This document shows, in pieces, positions 8,182 to 16,142 of a DNA stretch of 64,000 nucleotides (position 1 is its first letter; each line of letters starts with the position of its first letter). The translations under genes were made by a program, and so were the position numbers. The notes under the pieces are model-generated. The model saw only the letters and a program-made list of their open reading frames with translations. It had not been told where the DNA came from and made no database searches. The stretch is from an uncultured Desulfovibrionaceae bacterium (GTDB taxonomy: Bacteria; Desulfobacterota; Desulfovibrionia; Desulfovibrionales; Desulfovibrionaceae): assembly GCA_949299515.1 (NCBI GenBank), contig CASGAP010000001.1:124001-188000 (forward strand), read 5' to 3'.

Positions 8182-9195
8182 ATGAGTGAAAAGTCTATAA
8201 GCGTTATTGTCATGCGTGACAGAGGCAAGTCGTTTTCATTGCGCTTTCCTCCGAATACGTTCAGACTTGTTCTTTTCGTATTGTTTGTCATTCCGCTTTT
8301 GCTGGCGGGCAGTCTGTGGTTCGGGCTGCGCTTTTACGGCAAATACGTTGCGGTGCTGGAGGAAACGGCAGTCCTGAAAAACACTATCGAGCAAAACAGG
8401 CAGACCGTTACGCGTCTTGCCAATCTTGAACAGTTTCTGCAAAAATATTCTCCGAGTATGCTGGGACTTTTGGTGCCTTCGGAAAATGTCGAACTGGACG
8501 AACTGCCGCTTATCGACGGTGACAAAGAAATGCTGATGAGCGAGCTTGCCGAAAGTATTGCCGGAACAGCAATGAGTTTTGATATTGTCGAACCGCAGAA
8601 TCAAACAGCGGACACTGAAAAAGGCGATAATCCGCAGGCTGGGCCAGCGGGAGCGCAGGAAAGCAAATCAGCAGGACAAGTTTCCGATAATACGGCAAAA
8701 CCGAAAAATGCCGATATCGCGGAAAACTCCCCGCCGGAAAACGGAGCCGAAAACAAGCTTGCCGTTTCTGCAGAACAGACTGCACACGGCAGTACGCAGG
8801 AACAGAATGGCAGCTCTGCCGCTGCGGCCGTGCAGCCCGCAGATCAGGAAGCTTTTGTGCAGAAAATTGATTTGGGGTACGTGGGCATTGAAAATCTTAC
8901 GGTAAAACTCAGCGCCAAAACCCTGCACATCAATTTCAGGCTGTTGAATTTGGGCAAAAAAGTGCCTGTGCAGGGTGTGCACAGGTATTATATCTGCAGC
9001 GAACTTAACGGAAAAATTCGGCGGCAGGAACTGCAAAATCCCACTGACAGCACATTCAGGATTAAAAAACTGAAAAACGTGAAGAGCACGGCATCGGTTA
9101 TGGGTATGGAAATCGGCAAAAAAGCCCAGTTTGTCGTAGATGTCGTGGTGGACGGCGAAACCGTGTTCAGACAGTTTTCTCCGATAACCCGTTAA
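8182..9195 (+). CDS. Unknown single-pass membrane protein with low-complexity linker
   Basis: 337 residues with no family I recognise. Residues 1-25 are cytoplasmic (ending FSLRFPPNTFRLV), residues 28-52 are one transmembrane helix, and 58-95 form a predicted coiled coil. Residues 135-225 are a Gln/Ala/Asn/Glu-rich linker. The last 110 residues (from QKIDLGYVGIENLTVKLS) look like a compact beta-rich extracytoplasmic domain. The layout resembles periplasm-spanning envelope proteins, and its neighbour is a peptidoglycan transpeptidase; a cell-wall role is inference only. Ribosome site AAGGGG is weak. About 155 bp separate it from the transpeptidase gene. Confidence 0.78.
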   Translation: MSEKSISVIVMRDRGKSFSLRFPPNTFRLVLFVLFVIPLLLAGSLWFGLRFYGKYVAVLEETAVLKNTIEQNRQTVTRLANLEQFLQKYSPSMLGLLVPSENVELDELPLIDGDKEMLMSELAESIAGTAMSFDIVEPQNQTADTEKGDNPQAGPAGAQESKSAGQVSDNTAKPKNADIAENSPPENGAENKLAVSAEQTAHGSTQEQNGSSAAAAVQPADQEAFVQKIDLGYVGIENLTVKLSAKTLHINFRLLNLGKKVPVQGVHRYYICSELNGKIRRQELQNPTDSTFRIKKLKNVKSTASVMGMEIGKKAQFVVDVVVDGETVFRQFSPITR

Positions 9196-9350
9196 TTAAT
9201 TTTTTTAAAATCTGTTAAAATTGCTTGCAATTATTAAATTTAATGTATAAAGTGAACAGTCCTTACGGTAATAGAGCAAACAATTAACAAGCCTTAAGGC
9301 TGAAAAATACGACAATAATACCTAACAGGTATATATTTTGGAGGAATATC
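9196..9350 (+). promoter_or_regulatory. rpmB leader and promoter region
   Basis: AT-rich sequence with a TTGCAA box at 9225-9230 and TATAAA at 9246-9251; the 15-base spacing is short. The transcribed part has two small palindromes, AGCCTTAAGGCT near 9289-9300 and ACCT/AGGT near 9322. These may be simple structure or a site for ribosomal-protein feedback. Confidence 0.4.
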
Positions 9351-9563
9351 ATGGGTAAACAATGTGAAGTTTGCGGTAAAAAAGCTCAAGTAGGTAATTT
9401 GGTAAGCCACTCTAATATCAAAACAAAACGCCGCTTCAATCCGAACCTGCAGACAGTTCGCCATCAATTTGAAGACGGCACTGTCCGTTCCATCGTATGC
9501 TGCACTCGCTGCATTCGTTCCGGTGCTGTTCGCAAACCCAGCCCAAGAACCGTGAATGCATAA
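9351..9563 (+). CDS. rpmB: 50S ribosomal protein L28
   Basis: 70 residues. [20 protein letters not shown] and the later CCTRCIRSG give the two cysteine pairs of the zinc-binding form of L28. [14 protein letters not shown] is the diagnostic core. It is part of the large ribosomal subunit. TTTTGGAGGAATATC directly precedes the ATG. It is monocistronic, with an AT-rich leader of 155 bp upstream and a strong terminator at 9664. Confidence 0.97.
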   Translation: MGKQCEVCGKKAQVGNLVSHSNIKTKRRFNPNLQTVRHQFEDGTVRSIVCCTRCIRSGAVRKPSPRTVNA

Positions 9564-9663
9564 TTAAACGTTTGATTTAGGTATTTATACATTCGCACAA
9601 GCCATTGGCACAAATGTTTTACTTGTAAATCATATTGTTTAATATGCGAGTATTCCAAAATTC

Positions 9664-9689
9664 AGCCCCGCAATACGGGGCTTTTTTTG
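9664..9689 (+). terminator. Intrinsic terminator of rpmB
   Basis: AGCCCCG at 9664-9670 pairs with CGGGGCT at 9676-9682 around a five-base loop, followed by seven T residues. Confidence 0.9.
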
Positions 9690-9763
9690 TTAATTTCGGC
9701 CTAAGCCGTTTGACAGCTTGGATTTTATCCCGTATTTTAGAGAAAAAAGCCAGCGAGGGAGCT

Positions 9764-10735
9764 ATGGTCAAAAAATGTCTGTTTGTTTTGCCCGCAGTAT
9801 TGCTGTGTGCCTGTTCGACGGTTAACACGGAACAGAATCAGCGTTTGGACAGCCTGGAAGAAAAAGTTGATGCCCTGCTTGTCTATAATAACAAGACGTA
9901 CGATATAATGGTCGATAATGAACTGCGTATCGGCGAACTTGAAAAAGACGCAAAAAAACGCGGGGTGCCCGTGCCGCAGAAGCTCGTAACCGTGGACAGT
10001 TTGAGGACGCCTGCCCAAAATGCGGAAAATCAGCGTGCTCAGGAAAAACTTCCCGTTCAGGATGCCGCAGCACTGCAAAATCAGGCAGTGGGCGCCATTA
10101 CCGGTCAGGATTTGACGAAAGCCGAAGAAACAGTTCAGGCGAATATTGCGGAAAACATTACCCGTCCGCCGTCAGGCGCTGCGCCTGCTGACGGCAGTTC
10201 TGCAGCAGCAGATACCGTTCCGCCTGCAGGATCTGTATCGGGGCAGGCTTCAGAGCTGCAGGCCGCCGATAAAGCCCCTGCACAGGCCGCGGTTTCGCAG
10301 CAGTCAGCCCAGCCGACTTCCGAAAAGATAAAACCCGCTCCGCAGCCGCAGAAGCAGACGGCACTATCCAGCAAAGATATGTATAACAGGGCTTATGGTT
10401 TATATCAGCAAAGACAGTATGCCGCCGCAGAAAAAGTTTTTGATGAATTTCTGCAAAAATTCCCGCATGATGTGCTGTCTCCCAATGCTTTGTATTGGAA
10501 AGGCGAAACCCTGTATGCCCGTGCCATTTATCCGCAGGCCATTTTTGCCTTTAAGGAAGTGCAGACCAGATATCCCAAACACCCCAAGACTGCGGATTCC
10601 TTGCTGAAAACAGCCATGTGCTATGCCCGTCTCGGCGATACGGAAAACGCCAGCCTGCATTATTTGGTTTTGCAGGAAGACTGGCCCAATTCCGAAGCCG
10701 CTCGCAAGGCAAAGGCCATGGGAGCGGGCAATTAG
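9764..10735 (+). CDS. cpoB: CpoB/YbgF-like TPR lipoprotein
   Basis: 323 residues. The start is ATG 9764 after GAGGGAGCT; the ORF continues upstream but that part overlaps the rpmB terminator. Residues 1-17 are a lipoprotein signal with lipobox LLCAC. A short coiled coil follows (RLDSLEEKVDALL), then an Ala/Gln/Pro-rich linker to about residue 205. The C-terminal 110 residues are TPR repeats of the YbgF type (MYNRAYGLYQQRQYAAAEKV, ALYWKGETLYARAIYPQAIF). In Escherichia coli, CpoB links the Tol system to peptidoglycan synthesis at division. Here no tol or pal gene is adjacent; dprA follows 10 bp downstream. The exact role is by family only. Confidence 0.85.
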   Translation: MVKKCLFVLPAVLLCACSTVNTEQNQRLDSLEEKVDALLVYNNKTYDIMVDNELRIGELEKDAKKRGVPVPQKLVTVDSLRTPAQNAENQRAQEKLPVQDAAALQNQAVGAITGQDLTKAEETVQANIAENITRPPSGAAPADGSSAAADTVPPAGSVSGQASELQAADKAPAQAAVSQQSAQPTSEKIKPAPQPQKQTALSSKDMYNRAYGLYQQRQYAAAEKVFDEFLQKFPHDVLSPNALYWKGETLYARAIYPQAIFAFKEVQTRYPKHPKTADSLLKTAMCYARLGDTENASLHYLVLQEDWPNSEAARKAKAMGAGN

Positions 10736-10745
10736 CGGCTGAACT

Positions 10746-12431
10746 ATGAATGTTTTGGACAGGCTGAGCGAACAGGGAAAAAAAGATTTTTGGGCGTCTT
10801 TGGCGCTACGCGGTGCGCAGGGCATGACGCCCCGTCTTTTGACAAAAATTCTCCGTGCTTTCCATTCGGCCTATGCCGCGTATGAAACGCTGTGTTCTGC
10901 GCAGGTTCTCGTAAGCAGTACGGGAGCTGTGCCGAAAATTCCGCCGTCTGTCCGTTTTTCCCTGAAAAGCGGCAGCTGGCGCGGGGCCGCCTTGGCGGAA
11001 TGGCAGGAAGCCCAAAAAACCGCCTGCGAGGTTGTGCTGTGGAATGATTACAGGTATCCGCTGGCGCTGAAATATTTGCCCGATGCACCGCCTTTTTTTT
11101 ATGCCAAAGGACAGATAAGTCTGCTTTCCAGTCCTGCTCTGGCCATTGTCGGTGCCAGAAAACCGCTGCTGCAGAGCGTTAACCGTGTTTATGCCTTTGC
11201 ACGGGAGCTGTCTTCGCTTGGGCTGTGCATAGTTTCGGGCATGGCGCGGGGCATAGATGCCGCGGCGCACGGCGGCGCCCTTCAGGGCCAGGGCAAAACC
11301 ATAGCCGTTCTCGGTACGGGCATTAATATTGTTTATCCCAGAGAGCATAGGGATTTATATGAACAAATTGCCGAAAACGGTTTGATTGTCAGCGAATTTT
11401 CCCCTTTTTCCAAGGCGTTGGCGCATAATTTTCCCGTGCGCAACAGGCTGATTACCGGTATTTCGGAAGGCGTGCTTATTGTGGAGGCTGCGCTGAAAAG
11501 CGGCAGTCTGATTACGGCGCGCCTTGCTTTGGAGCAGAATAAAAATGTTTATGTCTGTCCTCCGCCTTTGCCCGCGTACAGTTTGGGCTGTCAGAAACTG
11601 CTGGAAGAAGGCGCTCTGTCCGTTCGGGACTGCCGAACCATAGTGGCGGATTTGGTGCCGGCGCTTATGCTTCGGTATGAAAGTCTGGCTGCGGAACTGG
11701 AAAAAAGCGGGCAGGCAAGTACCGCGCACAGCACAGCGGAGCAGGCAACAGACGGCAAGGAAATACCAAGCGGCAAGGAAATGCAATGTACCGCAGAGCC
11801 GGAAGAAAACAGTGAAAGTACGCTTACGGGAGCATATTCCGAAATAAGGCAAAAAGCGGTATATCAGTCAGTTATGCAGACAGAAAAAAACAGGACTGCA
11901 CAGCGTGTTGGTCAGAGCGCAGCGGCTGTGCCGGAGCGGGAGCTCGAAAGCAATGGTTATGCCGCATATACTGCCGTGCAGAAAAATCCTGTCAGCAATA
12001 TTTTGCAGCACCGTCCGAAGCCTGAGGACGATTTGCAGCTTTTGAACGTGGATTTCGGCGGTATGGCGCAGGAAATTCTGCATAAAAAAAGTCCCGCAAA
12101 AAAAACGCTGCATAATGCCGTGCGGAAAAAAAAGGCAGACAGCCGAAAAACTTTTTCCGAACAGCAGGAAAAAATCCGTGCGGCCGTGCCGCTGAACCGT
12201 ACCGCGGAAATATCTGTTTCGCAGGCGGGGCTGACATTTGAGTCGGACAGTCCGATAATTTCGGTTCTGCAGGAGCACGGAAACCTTTGTGCCGATGAAA
12301 TTCTGCTGTATCTGCAGAGCCGCGGCGCGGAAACGGATATGGCAGGTCTGACGGCGGATTTGCTTATGCTTGAAGTGGAAGGCCGTATCGAGAAACTTCC
12401 CGGGGCAAGGTATGGGATTATTTATGGGTGA
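10746..12431 (+). CDS. dprA: DNA-processing protein DprA (Smf)
   Basis: 561 residues, long for a family usually of 300-400. The Rossmann-like core has ALAIVGARKP at about 131-140, SGMARGIDAAAHGGAL at 164-179 and NFPVRNRLITGIS at 228-240. A winged-helix domain occupies about 500-561 (DEILLYLQSRGAETDMAGL). DprA loads RecA onto incoming single-stranded DNA during natural transformation. Residues 315-500 are a charged, low-complexity linker not usual for the family. The gene overlaps the recombinase gene by 8 bases and follows the CpoB-like gene by 10. Confidence 0.93.
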   Translation: MNVLDRLSEQGKKDFWASLALRGAQGMTPRLLTKILRAFHSAYAAYETLCSAQVLVSSTGAVPKIPPSVRFSLKSGSWRGAALAEWQEAQKTACEVVLWNDYRYPLALKYLPDAPPFFYAKGQISLLSSPALAIVGARKPLLQSVNRVYAFARELSSLGLCIVSGMARGIDAAAHGGALQGQGKTIAVLGTGINIVYPREHRDLYEQIAENGLIVSEFSPFSKALAHNFPVRNRLITGISEGVLIVEAALKSGSLITARLALEQNKNVYVCPPPLPAYSLGCQKLLEEGALSVRDCRTIVADLVPALMLRYESLAAELEKSGQASTAHSTAEQATDGKEIPSGKEMQCTAEPEENSESTLTGAYSEIRQKAVYQSVMQTEKNRTAQRVGQSAAAVPERELESNGYAAYTAVQKNPVSNILQHRPKPEDDLQLLNVDFGGMAQEILHKKSPAKKTLHNAVRKKKADSRKTFSEQQEKIRAAVPLNRTAEISVSQAGLTFESDSPIISVLQEHGNLCADEILLYLQSRGAETDMAGLTADLLMLEVEGRIEKLPGARYGIIYG

Positions 12432-13503
12432 TACTGCCGTGCTTTGTAAAAATGCGGCGCTGTTTTTGGCGCATCTGGAATTTCAGAAAGCCTATTCTCC
12501 GGCAACGCTTAAAGCATATGCCGCCGATCTTGCCGAATTTGAGGAATACCTGCAGAGTATGGGCAAAAGTACGGCTGTTCCCGAGAAGATAGGCAGGCAG
12601 GATATACAGGGGTTTTTGGCTTGGCTGTATGAACGGGATATGCGCAAAAGTTCCATGGGACGCAAACTTTCCTGCCTGCGTTCGTTTTTCCGCTATCTTT
12701 TGCAGAAAAAACTGCTGGGGCAAAATCCCATGCAGGGCATACGCAATCCCAAACAGGACATTCATCACCCCACCATGTTAAATGTGGATCAGATGTCTGC
12801 TTTGCTGGATGATGACAGTTTATGCGCCGATGAATTCGGGTGCCGCGATAAAGCTCTTTTGGAGCTTTTGTACGGTTCAGGGTTGCGTATTTCCGAAGCG
12901 CTGGGACTCAACGTGCAGGATTTTGCGGCGGGACACAAGAGCATAAAGGTCTTGGGCAAAGGAAGCAAGGAGCGTGTGGTGCCGCTTTCCGACACGTGTA
13001 TGCTTGCGCTGGGGGCGTGGCTGGAAAAAAGGGCGGAATTGGGGTACTGTCTGCAAGAAAAAGCTCTTTTTGTCGGCAAGCGCGGCAAGCGCCTGAACCG
13101 CCGCGAAGCCAACAGAATTATAGAACGGCACAGGCTGGAAGCCGGGATAGCGGTTTCGGTTTCCGCTCACGATCTGCGCCATTCTTTTGCTACGCATCTT
13201 TTGGAAGGCGGGGCTGATCTGCGTTCCGTGCAGGAGCTGCTGGGGCACAGCAAAATTGCCACTACCCAGCGTTATACCCATTTGGATATGGATGCGCTTA
13301 TGCGCGTTTACGACGCTTCCCACCCTTTGGCCGAGCGGCCTGCCGTTTTTGGGACAGAAAATGCGCAGTGTGCCGAATCCGCCGAAAATGCTGCGGCAGG
13401 CAAAAACAGTTCGCACGGCTGCGAAGCAGAGAATGCAGCAGACGGCGGTTTGCGGTCTAAACGTGCCGAAAAGGCAAAAAACAGGAAAAACAATGCAGTA
13501 TAA
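12424..13503 (+). CDS. Tyrosine recombinase of the XerC/XerD type
   Basis: 359 residues from ATG 12424, which overlaps the dprA stop; ATG 12412 is an alternative four codons longer. A SAM-like N-terminal domain (about 1-100) precedes the catalytic domain. Catalytic residues are Arg155 (GSGLRISE), Lys182 (KGSKERVVP), His249 and Arg252 (AHDLRHSFATH), His275 (LLGHS) and Tyr284 (QRYTH). Xer proteins resolve chromosome dimers at dif with FtsK. After residue 300 there is a 55-residue Ala/Asn/Lys-rich tail that is not part of the catalytic fold. With dprA and the methyltransferase gene it forms a translationally coupled chain. Whether it is XerC or XerD needs a tree. Confidence 0.9.
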   Translation: MGDTAVLCKNAALFLAHLEFQKAYSPATLKAYAADLAEFEEYLQSMGKSTAVPEKIGRQDIQGFLAWLYERDMRKSSMGRKLSCLRSFFRYLLQKKLLGQNPMQGIRNPKQDIHHPTMLNVDQMSALLDDDSLCADEFGCRDKALLELLYGSGLRISEALGLNVQDFAAGHKSIKVLGKGSKERVVPLSDTCMLALGAWLEKRAELGYCLQEKALFVGKRGKRLNRREANRIIERHRLEAGIAVSVSAHDLRHSFATHLLEGGADLRSVQELLGHSKIATTQRYTHLDMDALMRVYDASHPLAERPAVFGTENAQCAESAENAAAGKNSSHGCEAENAADGGLRSKRAEKAKNRKNNAV

Positions 13504-14215
13504 GGAAGAGGACAGTGTACATTTTGTCCATATCGGCAGGGACTGGCATATTTACCGTGCGGATATGGAAAAACTGTGGGCCGATATGGACAGCGATCAA
13601 GAGGCGCTGCAGGCTTTTGCCGAAGACGAGCGTCTGCCGTATTGGGCGGAATTGTGGCCGTCAAGCTTCGGACTGGCGTCGTGGCTTTTGCGGTGCAAAA
13701 GTGAAATAGCGGGCAGAAAGTGTATGGATTTGGGCTGCGGTCTGGGGTTTACCGCATTGTGCGGTGTGTTTTTGGGGGCGGAGGTTTTGGCCTGCGATTA
13801 TGAGGAAAAAGCTTTGGAATTGGCGGCATTCAATGCCCGTGCAAATAATATTCCGCTTTGTTCCTATGATGTTTTTACTGCCGAAACGTTTGCCGCAGGT
13901 CCCTGTCTTTGTTCTCTGCACATGGATTGGCGCAGTCCCTGCGTGGAAGCCGGTTCTTTTACCCAAATTTGGGCGGCGGATATTGCGTACGAACGTAAAT
14001 TCATGCCGCAGATTCTTAAATTTTTGGATTATGCCTTAGCTGCAGACGGCATTTTTTGGATAGCAGAGCCCAGCCGTGCCGTTTATGCCTGCTTTTTGGA
14101 GGAAGTACGGAATTTTCCGTTTACGATCGAAAAGGTGCATATGCAGACCACACCGAAAATAAACGAGTATATTTTGTCAGCCCGCGTGAATATCTGGGAA
14201 ATTAAACGAAAATAG
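13493..14215 (+). CDS. Class I SAM-dependent methyltransferase (protein lysine methyltransferase-like)
   Basis: 240 residues from ATG 13493, which overlaps the recombinase stop by 11 bases. The SAM-binding motif I reads MDLGCGLGFTALCGVFLGAE and the following acidic loop CDYEEKALELAAFNA. LPYWAELWPSSFGLASWLL before it is typical of the METTL23/PrmA-like protein methyltransferase group (PF10294-like). The substrate is not predictable. It ends the dprA operon; a perfect hairpin terminator follows at once. Confidence 0.83.
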   Translation: MQYKEEDSVHFVHIGRDWHIYRADMEKLWADMDSDQEALQAFAEDERLPYWAELWPSSFGLASWLLRCKSEIAGRKCMDLGCGLGFTALCGVFLGAEVLACDYEEKALELAAFNARANNIPLCSYDVFTAETFAAGPCLCSLHMDWRSPCVEAGSFTQIWAADIAYERKFMPQILKFLDYALAADGIFWIAEPSRAVYACFLEEVRNFPFTIEKVHMQTTPKINEYILSARVNIWEIKRK

Positions 14216-14245
14216 AAAACCGGGGAAATTCCCCGGTTTTCCGTC
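14216..14245 (+). terminator. Bidirectional terminator after the methyltransferase gene
   Basis: AAAACCGGGG at 14216-14225 pairs exactly with CCCCGGTTTT at 14231-14240. It ends the plus-strand operon, and the A-run on its other side lets it also stop transcripts from the minus-strand gene at 14277. Confidence 0.9.
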
Positions 14246-14276
14246 AGAGAAGGTTGGTTTGGTCTGATTTTGAGGG

Positions 14277-14804
14277 CTAATAGCAGGGGCGGTGCATTCT
14301 GCCTTGGCGGTGATGTCTGCCGAATCCGCCGTAATATTCAATGCCGAATTCTTTTTCAAGCTGTGCGCGGAAGCTGTCGCGTTCCGCGTCGAGTTTATTT
14401 TCAAGGGCAGTGATGTCCTGTACGAGTTTGGTCAGTGTTTCGGGCTGTACGTTGGGATTGTATTTGAGAGTGTCCAGTTCAATGCGTTTTTCGCGCAGGC
14501 TGTCCCAAAGCGGTTCCATGGTTTTGAAATGGTTTTTGCGCAGTTCGCCGATTTGTTCGATTTGTTTGTCGGAAAGTTCTTTGTCCTGTTTGTTGTAGTA
14601 GCCGTAGCAGCCGCGTCCCGTGCCGTCATTGTAGGGGCAGTCCGCAAAGCGGTGATAGCCGTGTCCGTATCCGCAGCCGCCGTCTGCGGCATAGCCGTGT
14701 CCGTATCCCATGCCGCGGTGTCCGTTATATGCCTGAGCCATGCTTACGCCGCCCGCAAAAACTGCCAAAATTGCCAATGAACCGATAATTGTACGTTTAT
14801 TCAT
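14277..14804 (-). CDS. ZraP/Spy-like periplasmic metal-associated protein, copy A
   Basis: 175 residues. A signal peptide ends at about residue 25 (GGVSMAQA). The next 45 residues are rich in Gly, His, Tyr and Cys (HRGMGYGHGY, GGCGYGHGYH, RGCYGYY) and could bind metal. A helical domain follows with the LTxxQ-like SDKQIEQIGELR and LDTLKYNPNVQPETLTKLV, as in the ZraP/Spy/CpxP family. Such proteins are periplasmic chaperones or zinc-buffering partners of envelope stress systems. AAAAGGGGAACTATC precedes the ATG. It is nearly identical to the gene at 15276 except for an extra His/Gly segment of 12 residues near residue 38. Confidence 0.85.
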   Translation of the reverse strand: MNKRTIIGSLAILAVFAGGVSMAQAYNGHRGMGYGHGYAADGGCGYGHGYHRFADCPYNDGTGRGCYGYYNKQDKELSDKQIEQIGELRKNHFKTMEPLWDSLREKRIELDTLKYNPNVQPETLTKLVQDITALENKLDAERDSFRAQLEKEFGIEYYGGFGRHHRQGRMHRPCY

Positions 14805-14860
14805 GATAGTTCCCCTTTTGTGAGATTATAATGATATGGTTATGCGGAAGTTTTCCGTTG

Positions 14861-15020
14861 TTTTTTTATTATTTTTCTTTTTTCCGGGGGAAATGATTTC
14901 CCCCGGTCCCCCTCATCTTTCGGAATTTGCGGAGCTTTGCCGAATTTTCGGCTTCAGCTTCGCAAATTCTGCGGCTGAGTGTGATCTAAAATTTTTTCAA
15001 TTAAAAATAACTGCTGTAAT
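14861..15020 (+). repeat. Modular intergenic repeat, copy 1
   Basis: This copy has the T-rich 5' edge, a perfect 11-bp palindrome (CCGGGGGAAAT at 14884-14894 and its complement), a long hairpin at 14923-14969, and the AT-rich 3' edge ending near AACTGCTGTAATCTG. Edges and hairpin recur at 39716-39960, and the CCGGGGGAAATGA edge recurs in the minus-strand copy at 24640-24812. It has no coding gene; the plus-strand ORF across it is a product of the repeat. Confidence 0.7.
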
Positions 15021-15086
15021 CTGTTTTTTTTGATGTTTTATCATAGGTATACCAACAGTAATAATTAGGAAACATATACCGGTTGG

Positions 15087-15251
15087 TTACCTGAAATGTC
15101 TGTAAAAATGCGGGAAAACCGCTTTATGGTGGTGAAATGCCTGAGGGGGGTGCGGCGGTTTATGCGGGTATGGCTTGGTATGATAAACCGAACAGCCGGC
15201 AGTCAGAACTGTGCACAGCAGCAATAAACTGATGAAAGCTGTTTTTTTCAT
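15087..15251 (-). CDS. Small His/Pro-rich lipoprotein (54 aa)
   Basis: 54 residues. MKKTAFISLLLLCTVLTAGC is a lipoprotein signal with lipobox LTAGC, so only about 35 residues remain after cleavage. These are rich in His, Pro and Lys (HTKPYPHKPPHPPQAFHHHK). GAGGGAAAAA precedes the ATG. It sits between the two ZraP-like copies on the same strand, 24 bp after copy B. Placement and histidines suggest an envelope metal-binding role, as inference. I know of no named family. Confidence 0.7.
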   Translation of the reverse strand: MKKTAFISLLLLCTVLTAGCSVYHTKPYPHKPPHPPQAFHHHKAVFPHFYRHFR

Positions 15252-15275
15252 TTTTTCCCTCGATTGTTGTCTGTA

Positions 15276-15767
15276 TTAATAGCAGGGGCGGTGCATTCTT
15301 CCCTGGCGGTAATGTCTGCCGAAGCCGCCGTAATATTCAATGCCGAATTCTTTTTCAAGCTGTGCGCGGAAGCTGTCGCGTTCCGCGTCGATTTTGTTTT
15401 CAAGGGCAGTGATGTCCTGTACGAGTTTGGTCAGTGTTTCGGGCTGTACGTTGGGATTGTATTTGAGGGTGTCCAGTTCAATGCGTTTTTCGCGCAGGCT
15501 GTTCCAAAGCGGTTTCATGGTTTTGAAATGGTTTTTGCGCAGTTCGCCGATTTGTTCGATTTGTTTGTCGGAAAGTTCTTTGCCCTGTTTGTTGTAGTAG
15601 CCGTAGCAGCCGCGTCCCGTGCCGTTATTGTAAGGGCAGTCCGCAAAGCGGTGATAGCCGTGTCCGTATCCCATGCCGCGGTGTCCGTTATATGCCTGAG
15701 CCATGCTTACGCCGCCCGCAAAAACTGCCAAAATTGCCAATGAACCGATGATTGTACGTTTATTCAT
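15276..15767 (-). CDS. ZraP/Spy-like periplasmic metal-associated protein, copy B
   Basis: 163 residues, with the same signal peptide, Gly/His/Tyr-rich segment and helical domain as copy A. It differs by the missing His/Gly insertion and a handful of substitutions (for example Leu/Ile in the ENKLDAE/ENKIDAE helix). The two genes are close to identical at the DNA level over almost their whole length, which points to a recent tandem duplication or ongoing gene conversion. Copy B is the first gene of the cluster, with its promoter in the 375-bp gap upstream. CAAGGAGCATAGT precedes the ATG. Confidence 0.85.
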   Translation of the reverse strand: MNKRTIIGSLAILAVFAGGVSMAQAYNGHRGMGYGHGYHRFADCPYNNGTGRGCYGYYNKQGKELSDKQIEQIGELRKNHFKTMKPLWNSLREKRIELDTLKYNPNVQPETLTKLVQDITALENKIDAERDSFRAQLEKEFGIEYYGGFGRHYRQGRMHRPCY

Positions 15768-16091
15768 ACTATGCTCCTTGTATCTGTAAGGAAGTTTTAT
15801 TTGTTGTATGTCTTACATAAAGCAAGGAACGTGCCAAAACTTTATCATGTTGAATTAAAAGTATTTTTGTTTTATTGCCTGCTGTACGATATATAAATGT
15901 TGTGAAAAAGTGTTACCTTTGTATTCAATTTGTAACTTTTTTACTCATGTGCCCTAGGGTGTGCAGTTTGGCTTGCAGGCAGACAGTATCAAGGCAAACA
16001 GAAAAATTGGCGTGCTTTGCTGGAGTTTGTTTCGGCGGATTTGGAAAAAATGTATCAGATGTGTAAAATAGTAACAGATAGGGCAGAACAT
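15768..16091. other. Gap between ZraP-like copy B and the hppA terminator
   Basis: AT-rich sequence with no convincing gene. It must hold the promoter for copy B on the minus strand. A weak inverted repeat GTTAC/GTAAC surrounds 15914-15938. The short plus-strand ORF here has no ribosome site and no recognisable protein. Confidence 0.5.
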
Positions 16092-16117
16092 AAAAAAAGC
16101 CCCGCATAAGCGGGGCT
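16092..16117 (-). terminator. Intrinsic terminator of hppA
   Basis: GCGGGGCT/AGCCCCGC stem (16098-16105 with 16110-16117) and a four-base loop, followed on the minus strand by seven T residues. Confidence 0.9.
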
Positions 16118-16142
16118 GAAGCTGTATGCTGCGGCACGCTGC

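Noticed and set aside
9601-9625. Possible sigma-54 site TTGGCACAAATGTTTTAC
   Set aside because: The -12 GC is missing, and it lies between the rpmB stop and its terminator.
14836-15033. Plus-strand ORF beginning like a signal peptide (MVMRKFSVVFLLFFFF)
   Set aside because: It lies across the palindromes of repeat copy 1; its hydrophobic start comes from the T-rich edge and it has no ribosome site.
15875-16066. 63-codon plus-strand ORF in the gap before hppA
   Set aside because: No ribosome site, no family, odd Cys-rich composition; it overlaps the promoter region of ZraP-like copy B.
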